Of a DNA stretch of 64,000 nucleotides, positions 45,363-53,277 are shown in pieces. Origin of the DNA: CAG-791 sp963658405 (GTDB taxonomy: Bacteria; Bacillota; Clostridia; Lachnospirales; Lachnospiraceae); NCBI GenBank assembly GCA_963658405.1, contig CAVKQI010000001.1:1-64000 (forward strand), read 5' to 3'. Positions within the stretch are counted from its first letter, which is position 1. Each line of letters starts with the position of its first letter. Both the position numbers and the translations under genes were made by a program. The notes under the pieces are model-generated. The model searched no databases. It was not told the DNA's origin and saw only the letters and a program-made list of their open reading frames with translations.

Positions 45363-46232
45363 CTACTTTTCTTTACTCTGTACCATCACATTCCCCAAAA
45401 GCTGCAGATGGGTGTAGGCAATGTCCACGCCTTCCTTCGGAAAGCGCATACAGATCTGCTCTCTCACATCGGAGCAGGCATTGTTGCATGCCTCTATGGT
45501 CGCTGCGCAGAAACGAACCTGCAGCAGAATCCCGTCTGCCGCCAGAGAGCCGATATAAATGGAAAGAGGCGTTCCTTTCTGCTCGGCCGGACGCACATCC
45601 AGATAGTCAGGATGAGAAAGCACGATATCCGACAGAATGCTCTTTGCCTTCTGCAGGTCAGACTCGTAGGTGATCTCCACCTCCACCAGCTTGGAATTCA
45701 CATTCTCTGCGCCGGAATTGGCATTCTCGATCAATGTGGTATCCAAAACCGAATTGGGAATGATATCCAGAGATCCGTTATAAAAGCTGCGTACCACGGT
45801 ATGGCGAAGTGTCATGGACTCCACATAGCCGGTGATCTGCCTGCCGTCTACAGTGGCCTCGATCCAGTCTCCCACATCAAAGGGGCGGTACAGGGATATG
45901 AAGAATCCATGGACGATGTTCTTCATGCCCTCCTGAAAGATAAAGCCCATCACCACTACGATGACCGAACTGGAGAGGACAATGGTATTATAAAATTTCT
46001 CTGCTTCTGCCGAAAGACCTATGATCCGCAGCAAACCCACCACGACGATGATGGCCTCTACAACGCCCTGGATAAAGCCCATATGCACATTATTTTTGTG
46101 CTTCTTCACATTGGAGAATATTTTCTGGGCTATGGACAGGATCAAAGCCGTCACGCCGGCATAGATCAGTCCCTGGACCACCTTGGACTGCAGCAGATTT
46201 CCTATTATTTCAAAAATACTCATGGAGCTCAT
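45363..46232 (-). CDS. Small-conductance mechanosensitive channel (MscS family)
   Basis: 289 residues. An N-terminal helix (VVQGLIYAGVTALILSIA) and two more membrane segments precede the pore-region/beta-domain (VGDWIEATVDGRQITGYVESMTLRHT-like), then a C-terminal alpha/beta domain. It should release solutes during osmotic downshock. The pore helix is not the classic Gly/Ala-rich MscS TM3, so conductance may differ. GTGAGGTATA precedes the first of two close ATG codons. It follows maf and precedes ispF. Confidence 0.88.
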   Translation of the reverse strand: MSSMSIFEIIGNLLQSKVVQGLIYAGVTALILSIAQKIFSNVKKHKNNVHMGFIQGVVEAIIVVVGLLRIIGLSAEAEKFYNTIVLSSSVIVVVMGFIFQEGMKNIVHGFFISLYRPFDVGDWIEATVDGRQITGYVESMTLRHTVVRSFYNGSLDIIPNSVLDTTLIENANSGAENVNSKLVEVEITYESDLQKAKSILSDIVLSHPDYLDVRPAEQKGTPLSIYIGSLAADGILLQVRFCAATIEACNNACSDVREQICMRFPKEGVDIAYTHLQLLGNVMVQSKEK

Positions 46233-46255
46233 TATACCTCACGTATCTTGGATTG

Positions 46256-46972
46256 TCACTTCGTGAAGGCCGGCCGGATGCCGAAGCGGGAAAGAGCCTG
46301 ATAAACCGGACAAAGGGGCAGGCCCACCACGCTGCTGTAATCTCCGCGTATCCCGCGGATAAATGCACCTGCAATTCCCTGGATCCCGTAGGCTCCCGCC
46401 TTATCCATAGGTTCGCCGGTAGCGATATACCCATAGATTTCCTCCGGGGTCAGAGGCGAAAATTCCACCTCCGTGCAGACAGCAAAAGAAAGGGGAGACT
46501 TTTCCATCTCTCCTTCCTTCTTTTGTTCTGTATCCTGATCATCCGGATCCACTGCAGTCTGTACCTCCCAGATTGTCACCCCGGTATAGACCTGGTGACT
46601 GCGTCCCTGCAGAGCCGTGAGCATGGCAAATGCATCCTGCTCATCAGTCGGTTTTCCCAGGACTTTGCCGTCTAACACTACGATGGTGTCAGCGCCCAGA
46701 ATGACATAGTCATCCCCGGGCAATCCTGTGCCGGACAGCTCTCCGGCCGACAGATTTTCTCCCGATAATGCTTCAGAAGGCATTTCTCCTGCCAGCAGTC
46801 TGTCACTGATCTCTCCGGCCTTGCCGGCGGAGAGTTCTTTTACGATCTGTGCCGGATCCTCACTGTGAATGATCTCATCTTTCTTTGCAGGAAGGATCTG
46901 AAATTCATATCCGGCCTGCTTTAGTAAATCCCGGCGTCTGGGCGACGCCGAGGCTAAAATCAATTTCTTCAT
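46256..46972 (-). CDS. maf: Maf-like nucleoside triphosphate pyrophosphatase
   Basis: 238 residues. MKKLILASASPRRRDLLKQAG is the family start, with DYVILGADTIVVLDGKVLGKP and AGAYGIQGIAGAFIRGIRGDYS-type motifs. The family removes non-canonical or modified nucleotides and can affect septation. Two insertions make it about 45 residues longer than usual: a Ser/Gly/Glu repeat (SEALSGENLSAGELSGTG) and an acidic stretch (PDDQDTEQKKEGE). The ATG at 46972 is chosen from homology; no clear ribosome site is present. Confidence 0.9.
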   Translation of the reverse strand: MKKLILASASPRRRDLLKQAGYEFQILPAKKDEIIHSEDPAQIVKELSAGKAGEISDRLLAGEMPSEALSGENLSAGELSGTGLPGDDYVILGADTIVVLDGKVLGKPTDEQDAFAMLTALQGRSHQVYTGVTIWEVQTAVDPDDQDTEQKKEGEMEKSPLSFAVCTEVEFSPLTPEEIYGYIATGEPMDKAGAYGIQGIAGAFIRGIRGDYSSVVGLPLCPVYQALSRFGIRPAFTK

Positions 46973-47087
46973 ACTTGATTTTCTATATGGCTGCAGCACA
47001 TCTGCTGCATGAGAAAACTTCATACAGGAGAATTATATGCTGTGATCTCCCATCAATGACTTTGGTATTTCTGTCTGGCAGTCCTGT

Positions 47088-48266
47088 TTAGTGATGGAAT
47101 AAGCGAATGCCGGTAAAGCTCATGACCATGCCGTGGTTATTGCATGCTTCGATGACATTGTCATCCCGCACGGATCCGCCCGGCTGTGCTACATACTTGA
47201 CACCGCTGCGGAATGCCCGCTCGATATTGTCTCCGAAGGGGAAGAATGCATCGGAGCCGAGTGCCACGTCTGTATTGCCTGCCAGCCATGCCTTCTTTTC
47301 TTCTGTCGTGAATACCGGCGGCTTTTCGGTGAAGATATTCTCCCACTTGCCGTCTGCCAGCACGTCCATGTACTCCTCGCCCATATACAGATCGATGGCA
47401 TTGTCACGATCTGCTCTCCGGATGCCTTCCTTGAAGGGAAGGTTCAGGACCTGGGGAGACTGACGCAGGTACCAGTTGTCAGCCTTGCTGCCTGCCAGAC
47501 GGGTGCAGTGAATGCGGGACTGCTGTCCGGCACCGATACCGATGGCCTGTCCGCCCTTTACATAGCAGACGGAATTGGACTGGGTGTATTTCAGTGTGAT
47601 CATGGCGATCGCAAGATCTCTCTTTGCAGATTCAGGCAGATCCTTATTCTCTGTGACGATATTGGAGAAGAAATCCTCTCCGATCACCAGCTCATTGCGT
47701 CCCTGCTCAAAGGTAACGCCGAAGACCTGCTTATGCTCTATGGGCGCCGGCTCATAGGAAGCATCCATCTGCAGCACGCAATAGCCGCCCTTTTTCTTCT
47801 TTTTGAGAATCTCCAGGGCTTCTGGTGTGTAATCCGGTGCGATCACGCCGTCGGAGACTTCTCTGCTGATGAGTCTGGCCGTGCAGGCATCGCAGCAGTC
47901 AGAGAGCGCGATAAAATCGCCGAAGGAGCTCATGCGGTCAGCACCTCTGGCTCTGGCATAGGCGCTGGCTAAGGGTGTGAGCTCTCCTAAATCATCCACC
48001 CAGTAAATCTTTGCCTCTGTCTCAGTCAGGGGCAGACCGATGGCTGCGCCTGCCGGAGATACATGCTTAAAGGAGGTAGCTGCCGGATAACCGGTAGCTT
48101 TCTTTAATTCCCGTACCAGCTGCCAGCCGTTAAAGGCATCCAGCAGATTGATATAGCCGGGACGTCCGTTTAATACTGTGAAAGGCAACTCCGCCTCATT
48201 ATCCATATAAACTCTGGAAGGTTTCTGATTGGGATTGCAGCCGTATTTTAATTCCAGTTCCTTCAT
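47088..48266 (-). CDS. Stand-alone AICAR formyltransferase (C-terminal PurH part)
   Basis: 392 residues corresponding to the AICAR transformylase domain of PurH without the IMP cyclohydrolase domain. Motifs include KYGCNPNQKPSRVY, TSFKHVSPAGAAIGLPL, SNSVCYVKGGQAIGIGAGQQSR and SDAFFPFGDNIERAFRSGVKY. It adds the last carbon to the purine ring using 10-formyl-tetrahydrofolate. The missing ring closure is supplied by the gene just upstream (48400). AGGAGGATAG precedes the ATG at 48266. A Lys-rich loop (KKKKKGGY) stands out. Confidence 0.94.
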   Translation of the reverse strand: MKELELKYGCNPNQKPSRVYMDNEAELPFTVLNGRPGYINLLDAFNGWQLVRELKKATGYPAATSFKHVSPAGAAIGLPLTETEAKIYWVDDLGELTPLASAYARARGADRMSSFGDFIALSDCCDACTARLISREVSDGVIAPDYTPEALEILKKKKKGGYCVLQMDASYEPAPIEHKQVFGVTFEQGRNELVIGEDFFSNIVTENKDLPESAKRDLAIAMITLKYTQSNSVCYVKGGQAIGIGAGQQSRIHCTRLAGSKADNWYLRQSPQVLNLPFKEGIRRADRDNAIDLYMGEEYMDVLADGKWENIFTEKPPVFTTEEKKAWLAGNTDVALGSDAFFPFGDNIERAFRSGVKYVAQPGGSVRDDNVIEACNNHGMVMSFTGIRLFHH

Positions 48267-48399
48267 CGTATTTCTATCCTCCTGCGTGGTAAATTGCATC
48301 CGTATTTTTCACTTTTTCTGTTTTATGTCTGCCGGCTTGCATCGTGCCGCTGTCTGCATGGTCTGCAGGCAGTCATTTTGGCCCCAAACGCAGCAGATA

Positions 48400-49125
48400 T
48401 TAAACAGAAATATTCTTATTGATGATCCTGCTCTCCCAGGTGCCGGTGGCAAGATCGATGAATCGTACGAATAAAGATACCTTATTGTCCTCATTGAGGG
48501 ATACCCAGATGCGCTCTGCAAAAGCATCAATGCTGCCGGTAAAGTCCTCATCAAAATGAACCTTTTCCGGCTCACCGGAAAAGCTGGGAAGCGGATTGCC
48601 GTCTCCCATATAGGTATGAATGAATCGGCCCTCGCCGGCCTTGGGATTCTCATAGGCGAAGGTAAAGCGCTGACAGCAGGAAGGATCCCCCTCATCACTC
48701 TTTAAGATGGAGAGCGCATAATTATAGGATCCATCCTCCACGTGCATGACGCCGGAAATACGAGGAGTGTAATTGGGCGCATCCGGCTCAAACTCTCTGC
48801 TGCGCAAAGACTGCTCAAAGGTGAGCTGCCGGTCCAGACCCTCATAGATGGTATCTGTCTGGTCGCCGTTGGTCACAATGGTCTTATTGCCATAGACACG
48901 GACAGGAGCATAGATGATCAGACTGGGATCCTCCAGCTTGGCAGGATCAAAAGCCTGGGTGCGGATGCCGTCCCCATCCTCCACAAAAACACGATTGCGG
49001 CTGTTCTCACTTCTGCCCATGATAAAATAGGCTGTTACAGCCTTGCTGGCGTCGGTACTTCTTCCGATCACGATCCCTCTGCCGGGATAACTGGTCGTTC
49101 TCAGTGTCTGCTCCAGATCTGTCAT
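48400..49125 (-). CDS. IMP cyclohydrolase, PurO-like
   Basis: 241 residues matching the stand-alone IMP cyclohydrolase family first known from archaea (PurO): YPGRGIVIGRSTDASKAVTA, FIMGRSENSRNRVF and GVMHVEDGSYNYALSILKSD. It closes the purine ring from FAICAR, complementing the formyltransferase next to it. The pair replaces bifunctional PurH. AAGGGAG precedes the ATG. It is 40 bases after recA and could be transcribed with it. Confidence 0.92.
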   Translation of the reverse strand: MTDLEQTLRTTSYPGRGIVIGRSTDASKAVTAYFIMGRSENSRNRVFVEDGDGIRTQAFDPAKLEDPSLIIYAPVRVYGNKTIVTNGDQTDTIYEGLDRQLTFEQSLRSREFEPDAPNYTPRISGVMHVEDGSYNYALSILKSDEGDPSCCQRFTFAYENPKAGEGRFIHTYMGDGNPLPSFSGEPEKVHFDEDFTGSIDAFAERIWVSLNEDNKVSLFVRFIDLATGTWESRIINKNISV

Positions 49126-49164
49126 CTTGTGCTGCTCCCTTCTGCCCTGTCTGGCATTGCCGTT

Positions 49165-50235
49165 TTACTTTTCCTTATTTTCCTTATCGGGGGCTTTGGC
49201 CTCCTCTGTCTGCGGTGCGATAAAGGCACCCTCCGGATCCAGCTCGTAGTGTTCGCGCACCTTGCGGTCGATCTCTGCCAGCTTATCCGGGTGATCGGTC
49301 AGGTACTGCTTGGCATTTTCCCGTCCCTGTCCGATCTTCTCTCCTTCGTAATTAAACCACGCGCCGCTCTTATTTACAATATTAACTGCAGAAGCCAGGT
49401 CCAGAACATCGCCTACATAGGAGATGCCTTTGCCGAACATGATATCAAATTCCGCTTCTTTGAAGGGCGGTGCGATCTTATTTTTGACTACTTTGACGCG
49501 GGTGCGGTTGCCGATGACCTCTCCGCTTTGCTTGATCTGCTCGATCCGGCGCACATCAAGACGCACGGAGGAGTAGAATTTCAGTGCCCGGCCGCCGGTC
49601 GTGGTCTCCGGATTGCCGAACATGACGCCTACCTTTTCACGGAGCTGGTTGATAAAGACTACCGTGCAGTTGGACTTGCTGATGACTGAGGTGAGCTTGC
49701 GAAGTGCCTGGGACATCAGACGAGCCTGCAGTCCCACATGGCTGTCGCCCATCTCGCCGTCGATCTCTGCCTTGGGTACCAGGGCTGCTACAGAGTCCAC
49801 CACCACGATATCCACCGCACCGGAGCGCACCATGGTCTCCGTGATCTCCAGAGCCTGCTCACCGCTGTCCGGCTGGGAAATATAAAGATTGTCAATATCC
49901 ACGCCGATATTTCTGGCGTAGACTGGATCCAGTGCATGCTCTGCATCGATGAAACCGGCGATGCCGCCTCTCTTCTGTACCTGGGCGATCATATGCAGTG
50001 TCACGGTAGTCTTACCGGAAGACTCCGGTCCGTAGATCTCTACGATCCTACCCTTGGGAATGCCCCCAAGGCCCAGTGCTATATCAAGGCTCAAAGAGCC
50101 GGTGGGGATCGTCTCCACATTCATCTGCGCGGAAGGGTCGCCCAGCTTCATGACTGCGCCTTTTCCGTACTGCTTCTCAATCTGTGCCAATGCGGCATCC
50201 AGTGCCTTTAATTTTTCCTCATGATCCATACCCAT
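49165..50235 (-). CDS. recA: Recombinase RecA
   Basis: A 356-residue strand-exchange protein. The Walker A loop is EIYGPESSGKTTVTLH, with VDSVAALVPKAEIDGEMGDSHVG loop L1 and NQLREKVGVMFGNPETTTGG loop L2. The C-terminus is acidic/lysine-rich as usual. The ATG at 50235 follows GGAGGTATATCC. A LexA box lies directly upstream, so the gene should be SOS-induced. Confidence 0.98.
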   Translation of the reverse strand: MGMDHEEKLKALDAALAQIEKQYGKGAVMKLGDPSAQMNVETIPTGSLSLDIALGLGGIPKGRIVEIYGPESSGKTTVTLHMIAQVQKRGGIAGFIDAEHALDPVYARNIGVDIDNLYISQPDSGEQALEITETMVRSGAVDIVVVDSVAALVPKAEIDGEMGDSHVGLQARLMSQALRKLTSVISKSNCTVVFINQLREKVGVMFGNPETTTGGRALKFYSSVRLDVRRIEQIKQSGEVIGNRTRVKVVKNKIAPPFKEAEFDIMFGKGISYVGDVLDLASAVNIVNKSGAWFNYEGEKIGQGRENAKQYLTDHPDKLAEIDRKVREHYELDPEGAFIAPQTEEAKAPDKENKEK

Positions 50236-50253
50236 GGATATACCTCCGTTCAA

Positions 50254-50265
50254 GAACAAGTGTTC
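50254..50265. promoter_or_regulatory. LexA (SOS) box of recA
   Basis: The minus strand reads CGAACACTTGTTCT, matching the Firmicutes consensus GAAC-N4-GTTC. It sits 12 bases downstream of the -10, across the start of transcription. Confidence 0.88.
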
Positions 50266-50276
50266 GTATGTCATTC

Positions 50277-50304
50277 AGTATAACATACTTTCTCTGATTC
50301 GCAA
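50277..50304 (-). promoter_or_regulatory. Promoter of recA
   Basis: On the minus strand TTGCGA (50299-50304), 16-base spacer, TATACT (50277-50282), immediately followed by the LexA box. Confidence 0.6.
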
Positions 50305-50524
50305 TCCCAAATCACAAATTTTGATCTGCCGGCACCGGTATCTTCCATACACATGCGACTGTCATCGGCAGGAATCCCCTTGTCCGGTCGTTTCGGTCGA
50401 CCTGTAAACCGTGCCCCGGCATTGTAAAAACAGCTGAAAATAATAATGAAAGAAAAAGCAATGATAAGAATCCGCGATAAATGCTCTCGTAGGGAGCATT
50501 TCAAAAGACCCTCCCCAAAAGGGA

Positions 50525-50560
50525 GCAGAAAAGCCGCCTTCAGTATAGCGGAGGGCGGCA
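50525..50560 (-). terminator. Terminator after the 50577 gene
   Basis: On the minus strand GCCGCCCTCC...AGGCGGC is followed by TTTTC. It separates the three-gene unit from recA. Confidence 0.7.
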
Positions 50561-50576
50561 TCTGCTGTCAAATATT

Positions 50577-51014
50577 CTAAACAGTAAAGGTCATAAGTCC
50601 CAGCTTGGAGATCTGGATCTCCCGGATCAGGATCCCCTGGGCCTGCTTCTCGGCCGGTGTCAGGGCCGCCAGTTCCGCCAGCTTCATCACTTTTTCCTTA
50701 TAATGAACGCTGCCTTTGCCTGCCAATCCTCTGGACTGCACCGGTACATTCACCCTGACCTTCGTGCGCAGCTGCTCATAGACCTTATAGGCAAAATCTC
50801 CCGGCTGCATGTAATAAAAATGACTTTCAAAGGAGGTATCCGGAGAGATATCCTCCAGAAGATACCGCTCCAGGATCGTCTTCAGTTTAAAATTCACCAT
50901 CTCATTATCCATCATGTCCCGATAGGTATACAGGGCGCCCACATAGATGGTGGACAGATCAAACATCACATATTTAAAATCCGAATTTTCATTGGATCCT
51001 GCATATTCCAGCAT
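50577..51014 (-). CDS. Conserved hypothetical protein, third gene of the sigma-like unit
   Basis: 145 residues, not recognised with certainty. No signal peptide or membrane segment. It seems globular alpha/beta: FKYVMFDLSTIYVGALYTYR, a basic C-terminal half and a stretch GSVHYKEKVMKLAEL. I recall similar unnamed proteins in Lachnospiraceae but cannot name a family safely. The ATG at 51014 has GGAG six bases upstream, better than an ATG four codons earlier. It begins 31 bases after the sigma-like gene and ends the unit. Confidence 0.75.
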   Translation of the reverse strand: MLEYAGSNENSDFKYVMFDLSTIYVGALYTYRDMMDNEMVNFKLKTILERYLLEDISPDTSFESHFYYMQPGDFAYKVYEQLRTKVRVNVPVQSRGLAGKGSVHYKEKVMKLAELAALTPAEKQAQGILIREIQISKLGLMTFTV

Positions 51015-51045
51015 ATCAATCTCCATTCCGCGGGTGCTCGAACCC

Positions 51046-51804
51046 TTACTCTGCAGCCTCGCTGCTGTCCAGATCTGCGATCTTATCGCCGGAGAGTCTG
51101 ACGGCCTCTCTGATCTGGTCCAGGTTCACCTCACCTTCCCCGGCCAGCTCCTGCATGGTCACCTTCCGTCCCAGCGCGGCGGACAGCTCCTTAGCCTGAT
51201 CTGCCACCAGGTTGACCAGATCCTCTGCCTCTTTGTCCTTGGCCTTCTCATCCAGGTTTTCCGCGATCAGATCTTCCATGGCATTCATGATCATACGTCC
51301 CAGGGTACCCTCTACTTCGGCCGGTCCCTCCAGGGGCGCCAGCATGGCCACGCCTCTGGTCAGTGCCTCGTTGCCGGCACCGATCAGATCCTCCACCGAC
51401 ACATCCTGCCCCACATAGAGCTTGGCGATGTCCACTACATTGGTCAGCATCACCTCTGCCAGACGCATCTGGGCCTGCCGCTCTCCCGCCATGGCAGAGA
51501 GCTTGACAGCATCCAGGACCGATTCATCCGGTCTCTCAATGGCAGAGATCGCCTCCAGATAGTCCTCCAGATAATTGTGTTCTTCCTCTGTCAGATACTC
51601 TTCATAAGAAAGTGCTTCATCAATACCGATCTTGGAAGCAGACAAAAAATTGCGCAGCTGTTCGTCCTGTTCCTTCGTCAGATGAAGTTCATCAAAAGCC
51701 CCTTTGATCTTTTCCTCTGTAGTGGTATTGTGATTCTTCTTGGCATCCGCCACCAGGCTCTGCAGCCTCTCCAGAAAAATCCGTTCTCTTTCTGTATTAT
51801 CCAT
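51046..51804 (-). CDS. Degenerate sigma-70-like protein lacking region 4
   Basis: 252 acidic residues. The middle MRLAEVMLTNVVDIAKLYVG and DVSVEDLIGAGNEALTRGVA align with sigma region 2.1-2.2, which binds core polymerase, and ELSAALGRKVTMQELAGEGE with the start of region 3. The N-terminal LTKEQDEQLRNFLSASKIGI resembles region 1.1. The aromatic/basic residues of regions 2.3-2.4 that melt and read the -10 are replaced (EGTLGRMIMNAMEDLIAE), and no region 4 exists. It probably touches core polymerase without recognising promoters; function unknown. AGGAGGTAATG from repeat copy F is its ribosome site. Confidence 0.8.
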   Translation of the reverse strand: MDNTERERIFLERLQSLVADAKKNHNTTTEEKIKGAFDELHLTKEQDEQLRNFLSASKIGIDEALSYEEYLTEEEHNYLEDYLEAISAIERPDESVLDAVKLSAMAGERQAQMRLAEVMLTNVVDIAKLYVGQDVSVEDLIGAGNEALTRGVAMLAPLEGPAEVEGTLGRMIMNAMEDLIAENLDEKAKDKEAEDLVNLVADQAKELSAALGRKVTMQELAGEGEVNLDQIREAVRLSGDKIADLDSSEAAE

Positions 51805-51811
51805 TATATCA

Positions 51812-51874
51812 TTACCTCCTGTGCCGCAGTCTACTGCGGCACCGCGAAGGGAATTTCGCGAAGGCGAATTCCCT
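51812..51874 (-). repeat. Intercistronic hairpin repeat, short copy F
   Basis: Contains AGGAGG, a GTGCCGCAG/CTGCGGCAC hairpin (51821-51842) and the first hairpin with compensated ends, AGGGAATT/AATTCCCT (51848-51874). The longer stems are absent. It fills the gap between the rhomboid-like and sigma-like genes and supplies the ribosome site of the latter. Confidence 0.9.
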
Positions 51875-51878
51875 GCTG

Positions 51879-52850
51879 TTAAAATGTCCGCACGCTGCCA
51901 TCGCTGTTCAGGTCCTTTTTACTCTTTACATGCACATGCGTAAAGATATGATCCTGGCAATACTCGTAATTGCCCTCGCACTTGGAGCAGTACCGGAATT
52001 CCAGGCCTGGATTGTCCACCTCTGTGCGGCCGCAGACAGCGCACCGATGCATGGGGCCTGCCCCCTTCACCGGACGATAGTGACCGTTCATCTTACGTGC
52101 TGTGGCCTGTACCCCGCCAGTGCTTCCCTGTCTGCCGCTGTTTACCGCACTGCGGAAAGCGGCTCTCCTTTTTATCTCCTTCGGAGAAAGCCTGCGCATA
52201 TCCCGGGAGCGCAGCCAGAAGAGCAGGAAATTAAGAAGGGATCCTGCGATGGCGCATTTATTGGGCATGGAGTCGGCAAAGAACTCCACCACCAGCATCA
52301 CCGCATAGGCCACGCCTAACCACTTCACCTTTACGGGAATAATATACATCAGCAGGACTCTGGCCTCCGGGAAGGTGACCGCATAGGCCAGAAAGATAGA
52401 CATATTCACATAATAGGTAGAAAAGCACAGCGCCAGCCGCATGAAATACTGCTCCGCACCAAAAGCCGTCACCAGCTCCCGCCAGGAAGGCAGCAGATAG
52501 CTAAGTCCCATGGCCGCAAAGGCTGCCGCCACGGTAAAGAGGAATCCGGAGAAAAGATAGACATTATACCGGTAATCTCCCCATACCCGCTCCAGGGCGC
52601 TGCCGATGGAGTAATAAAAGAGAAGCATGATGACGATAAAAAACAGATTGCTCGAATCCGGCGGCACCAGGATCCAGGTGATGATTCTCCAGACCTGCCC
52701 GTGCAGAATCGCGTAGGGATTCAGGGTCAGATAATTTAAGAAAGCGCTGTTGATCCGCTCCATCAGATAGCCGACCGCGTAGCATACGATCAGGACCAGT
52801 GATAGATTCGGTATCGCATATTTTGACAGTTTGTGTTCCCAAGAAGACAT
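51879..52850 (-). CDS. Rhomboid-like membrane protein with C-terminal Cys/His metal-binding tail
   Basis: 323 residues. Six or so hydrophobic segments between residues 15 and 205 (first SLVLIVCYAVGYLM) resemble rhomboid/DUF1751-like membrane domains. The Gly-x-Ser and His of active rhomboid proteases are not evident, so it is probably not a protease. A basic linker is followed by CAVCG...YCSKCEGNYEYCQDHIFTHVHV, a compact cysteine/histidine cluster likely to bind zinc on the cytoplasmic side. It is the first gene of a three-gene unit with the sigma-like protein. Confidence 0.75.
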   Translation of the reverse strand: MSSWEHKLSKYAIPNLSLVLIVCYAVGYLMERINSAFLNYLTLNPYAILHGQVWRIITWILVPPDSSNLFFIVIMLLFYYSIGSALERVWGDYRYNVYLFSGFLFTVAAAFAAMGLSYLLPSWRELVTAFGAEQYFMRLALCFSTYYVNMSIFLAYAVTFPEARVLLMYIIPVKVKWLGVAYAVMLVVEFFADSMPNKCAIAGSLLNFLLFWLRSRDMRRLSPKEIKRRAAFRSAVNSGRQGSTGGVQATARKMNGHYRPVKGAGPMHRCAVCGRTEVDNPGLEFRYCSKCEGNYEYCQDHIFTHVHVKSKKDLNSDGSVRTF

Positions 52851-53179
52851 TTAAAAAGCCCTATTCCTTCCTTCCTGCGCGCCGGCAGCCGGTTTTAGCT
52901 GCAGCGTCAGGCTGTTAAGATTCCGTAAAGATTTTCCATTTGTCTGTCCGTGCGTAAAGACCGGAAAGTCTTTCCTTATATTACTCGATTTTATCTCTGT
53001 ATAAAAGGCGGCAAATCTGAAAATATTGTAAATTCCTTTGTATTCCGTTCAAAAAATGCTTTTTTCTCCCATTTATCTGCCGGCATTTCACCTGTCTCCG
53101 CCAGCCCCGGCCCCGGAGGCAGAGCGCCGTCAAAGCCCCTGTATACCACATTTTTTCGATTTTGTTTATATTTGGAACA

Positions 53180-53208
53180 TTGATTTTTAAACCTTCAAGC
53201 CGTATAAT
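53180..53208 (+). promoter_or_regulatory. Promoter of the 1409-residue activase gene
   Basis: TTGATT (53180-53185), 17-base spacer, TATAAT (53203-53208). The leader is about 60 bases. Confidence 0.75.
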
Positions 53209-53222
53209 CTCCATTGATTATG

Positions 53223-53253
53223 CGGCGAATCCAATGGGGTTTGCCGTCTTTTT
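53223..53253 (+). terminator. Terminator-like hairpin in the leader (possible attenuator)
   Basis: CGGCGAATCC pairs with GGGTTTGCCG using a few G-U pairs, followed by TCTTTTT. It lies between the promoter and the ribosome site, so transcription must read through it to reach the gene. Confidence 0.5.
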
Positions 53254-53277
53254 ACGCAAGCAGAAACTGGAGGATTT

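Larger units (their letters stand above)
52851..53277. other. Divergent intergenic region
   Basis: 427 bases between the minus-strand rhomboid-like gene and the plus-strand activase gene. It carries the activase promoter and a terminator-like leader hairpin at the right end. The remainder is AT-rich with no convincing gene; a clear promoter for the rhomboid-like gene was not found. Confidence 0.6.

Noticed and set aside
50271..50561. A 96-residue frame with a hydrophobic segment upstream of recA
   Set aside because: It covers the recA promoter and LexA box and the terminator of the previous gene, with no ribosome site.
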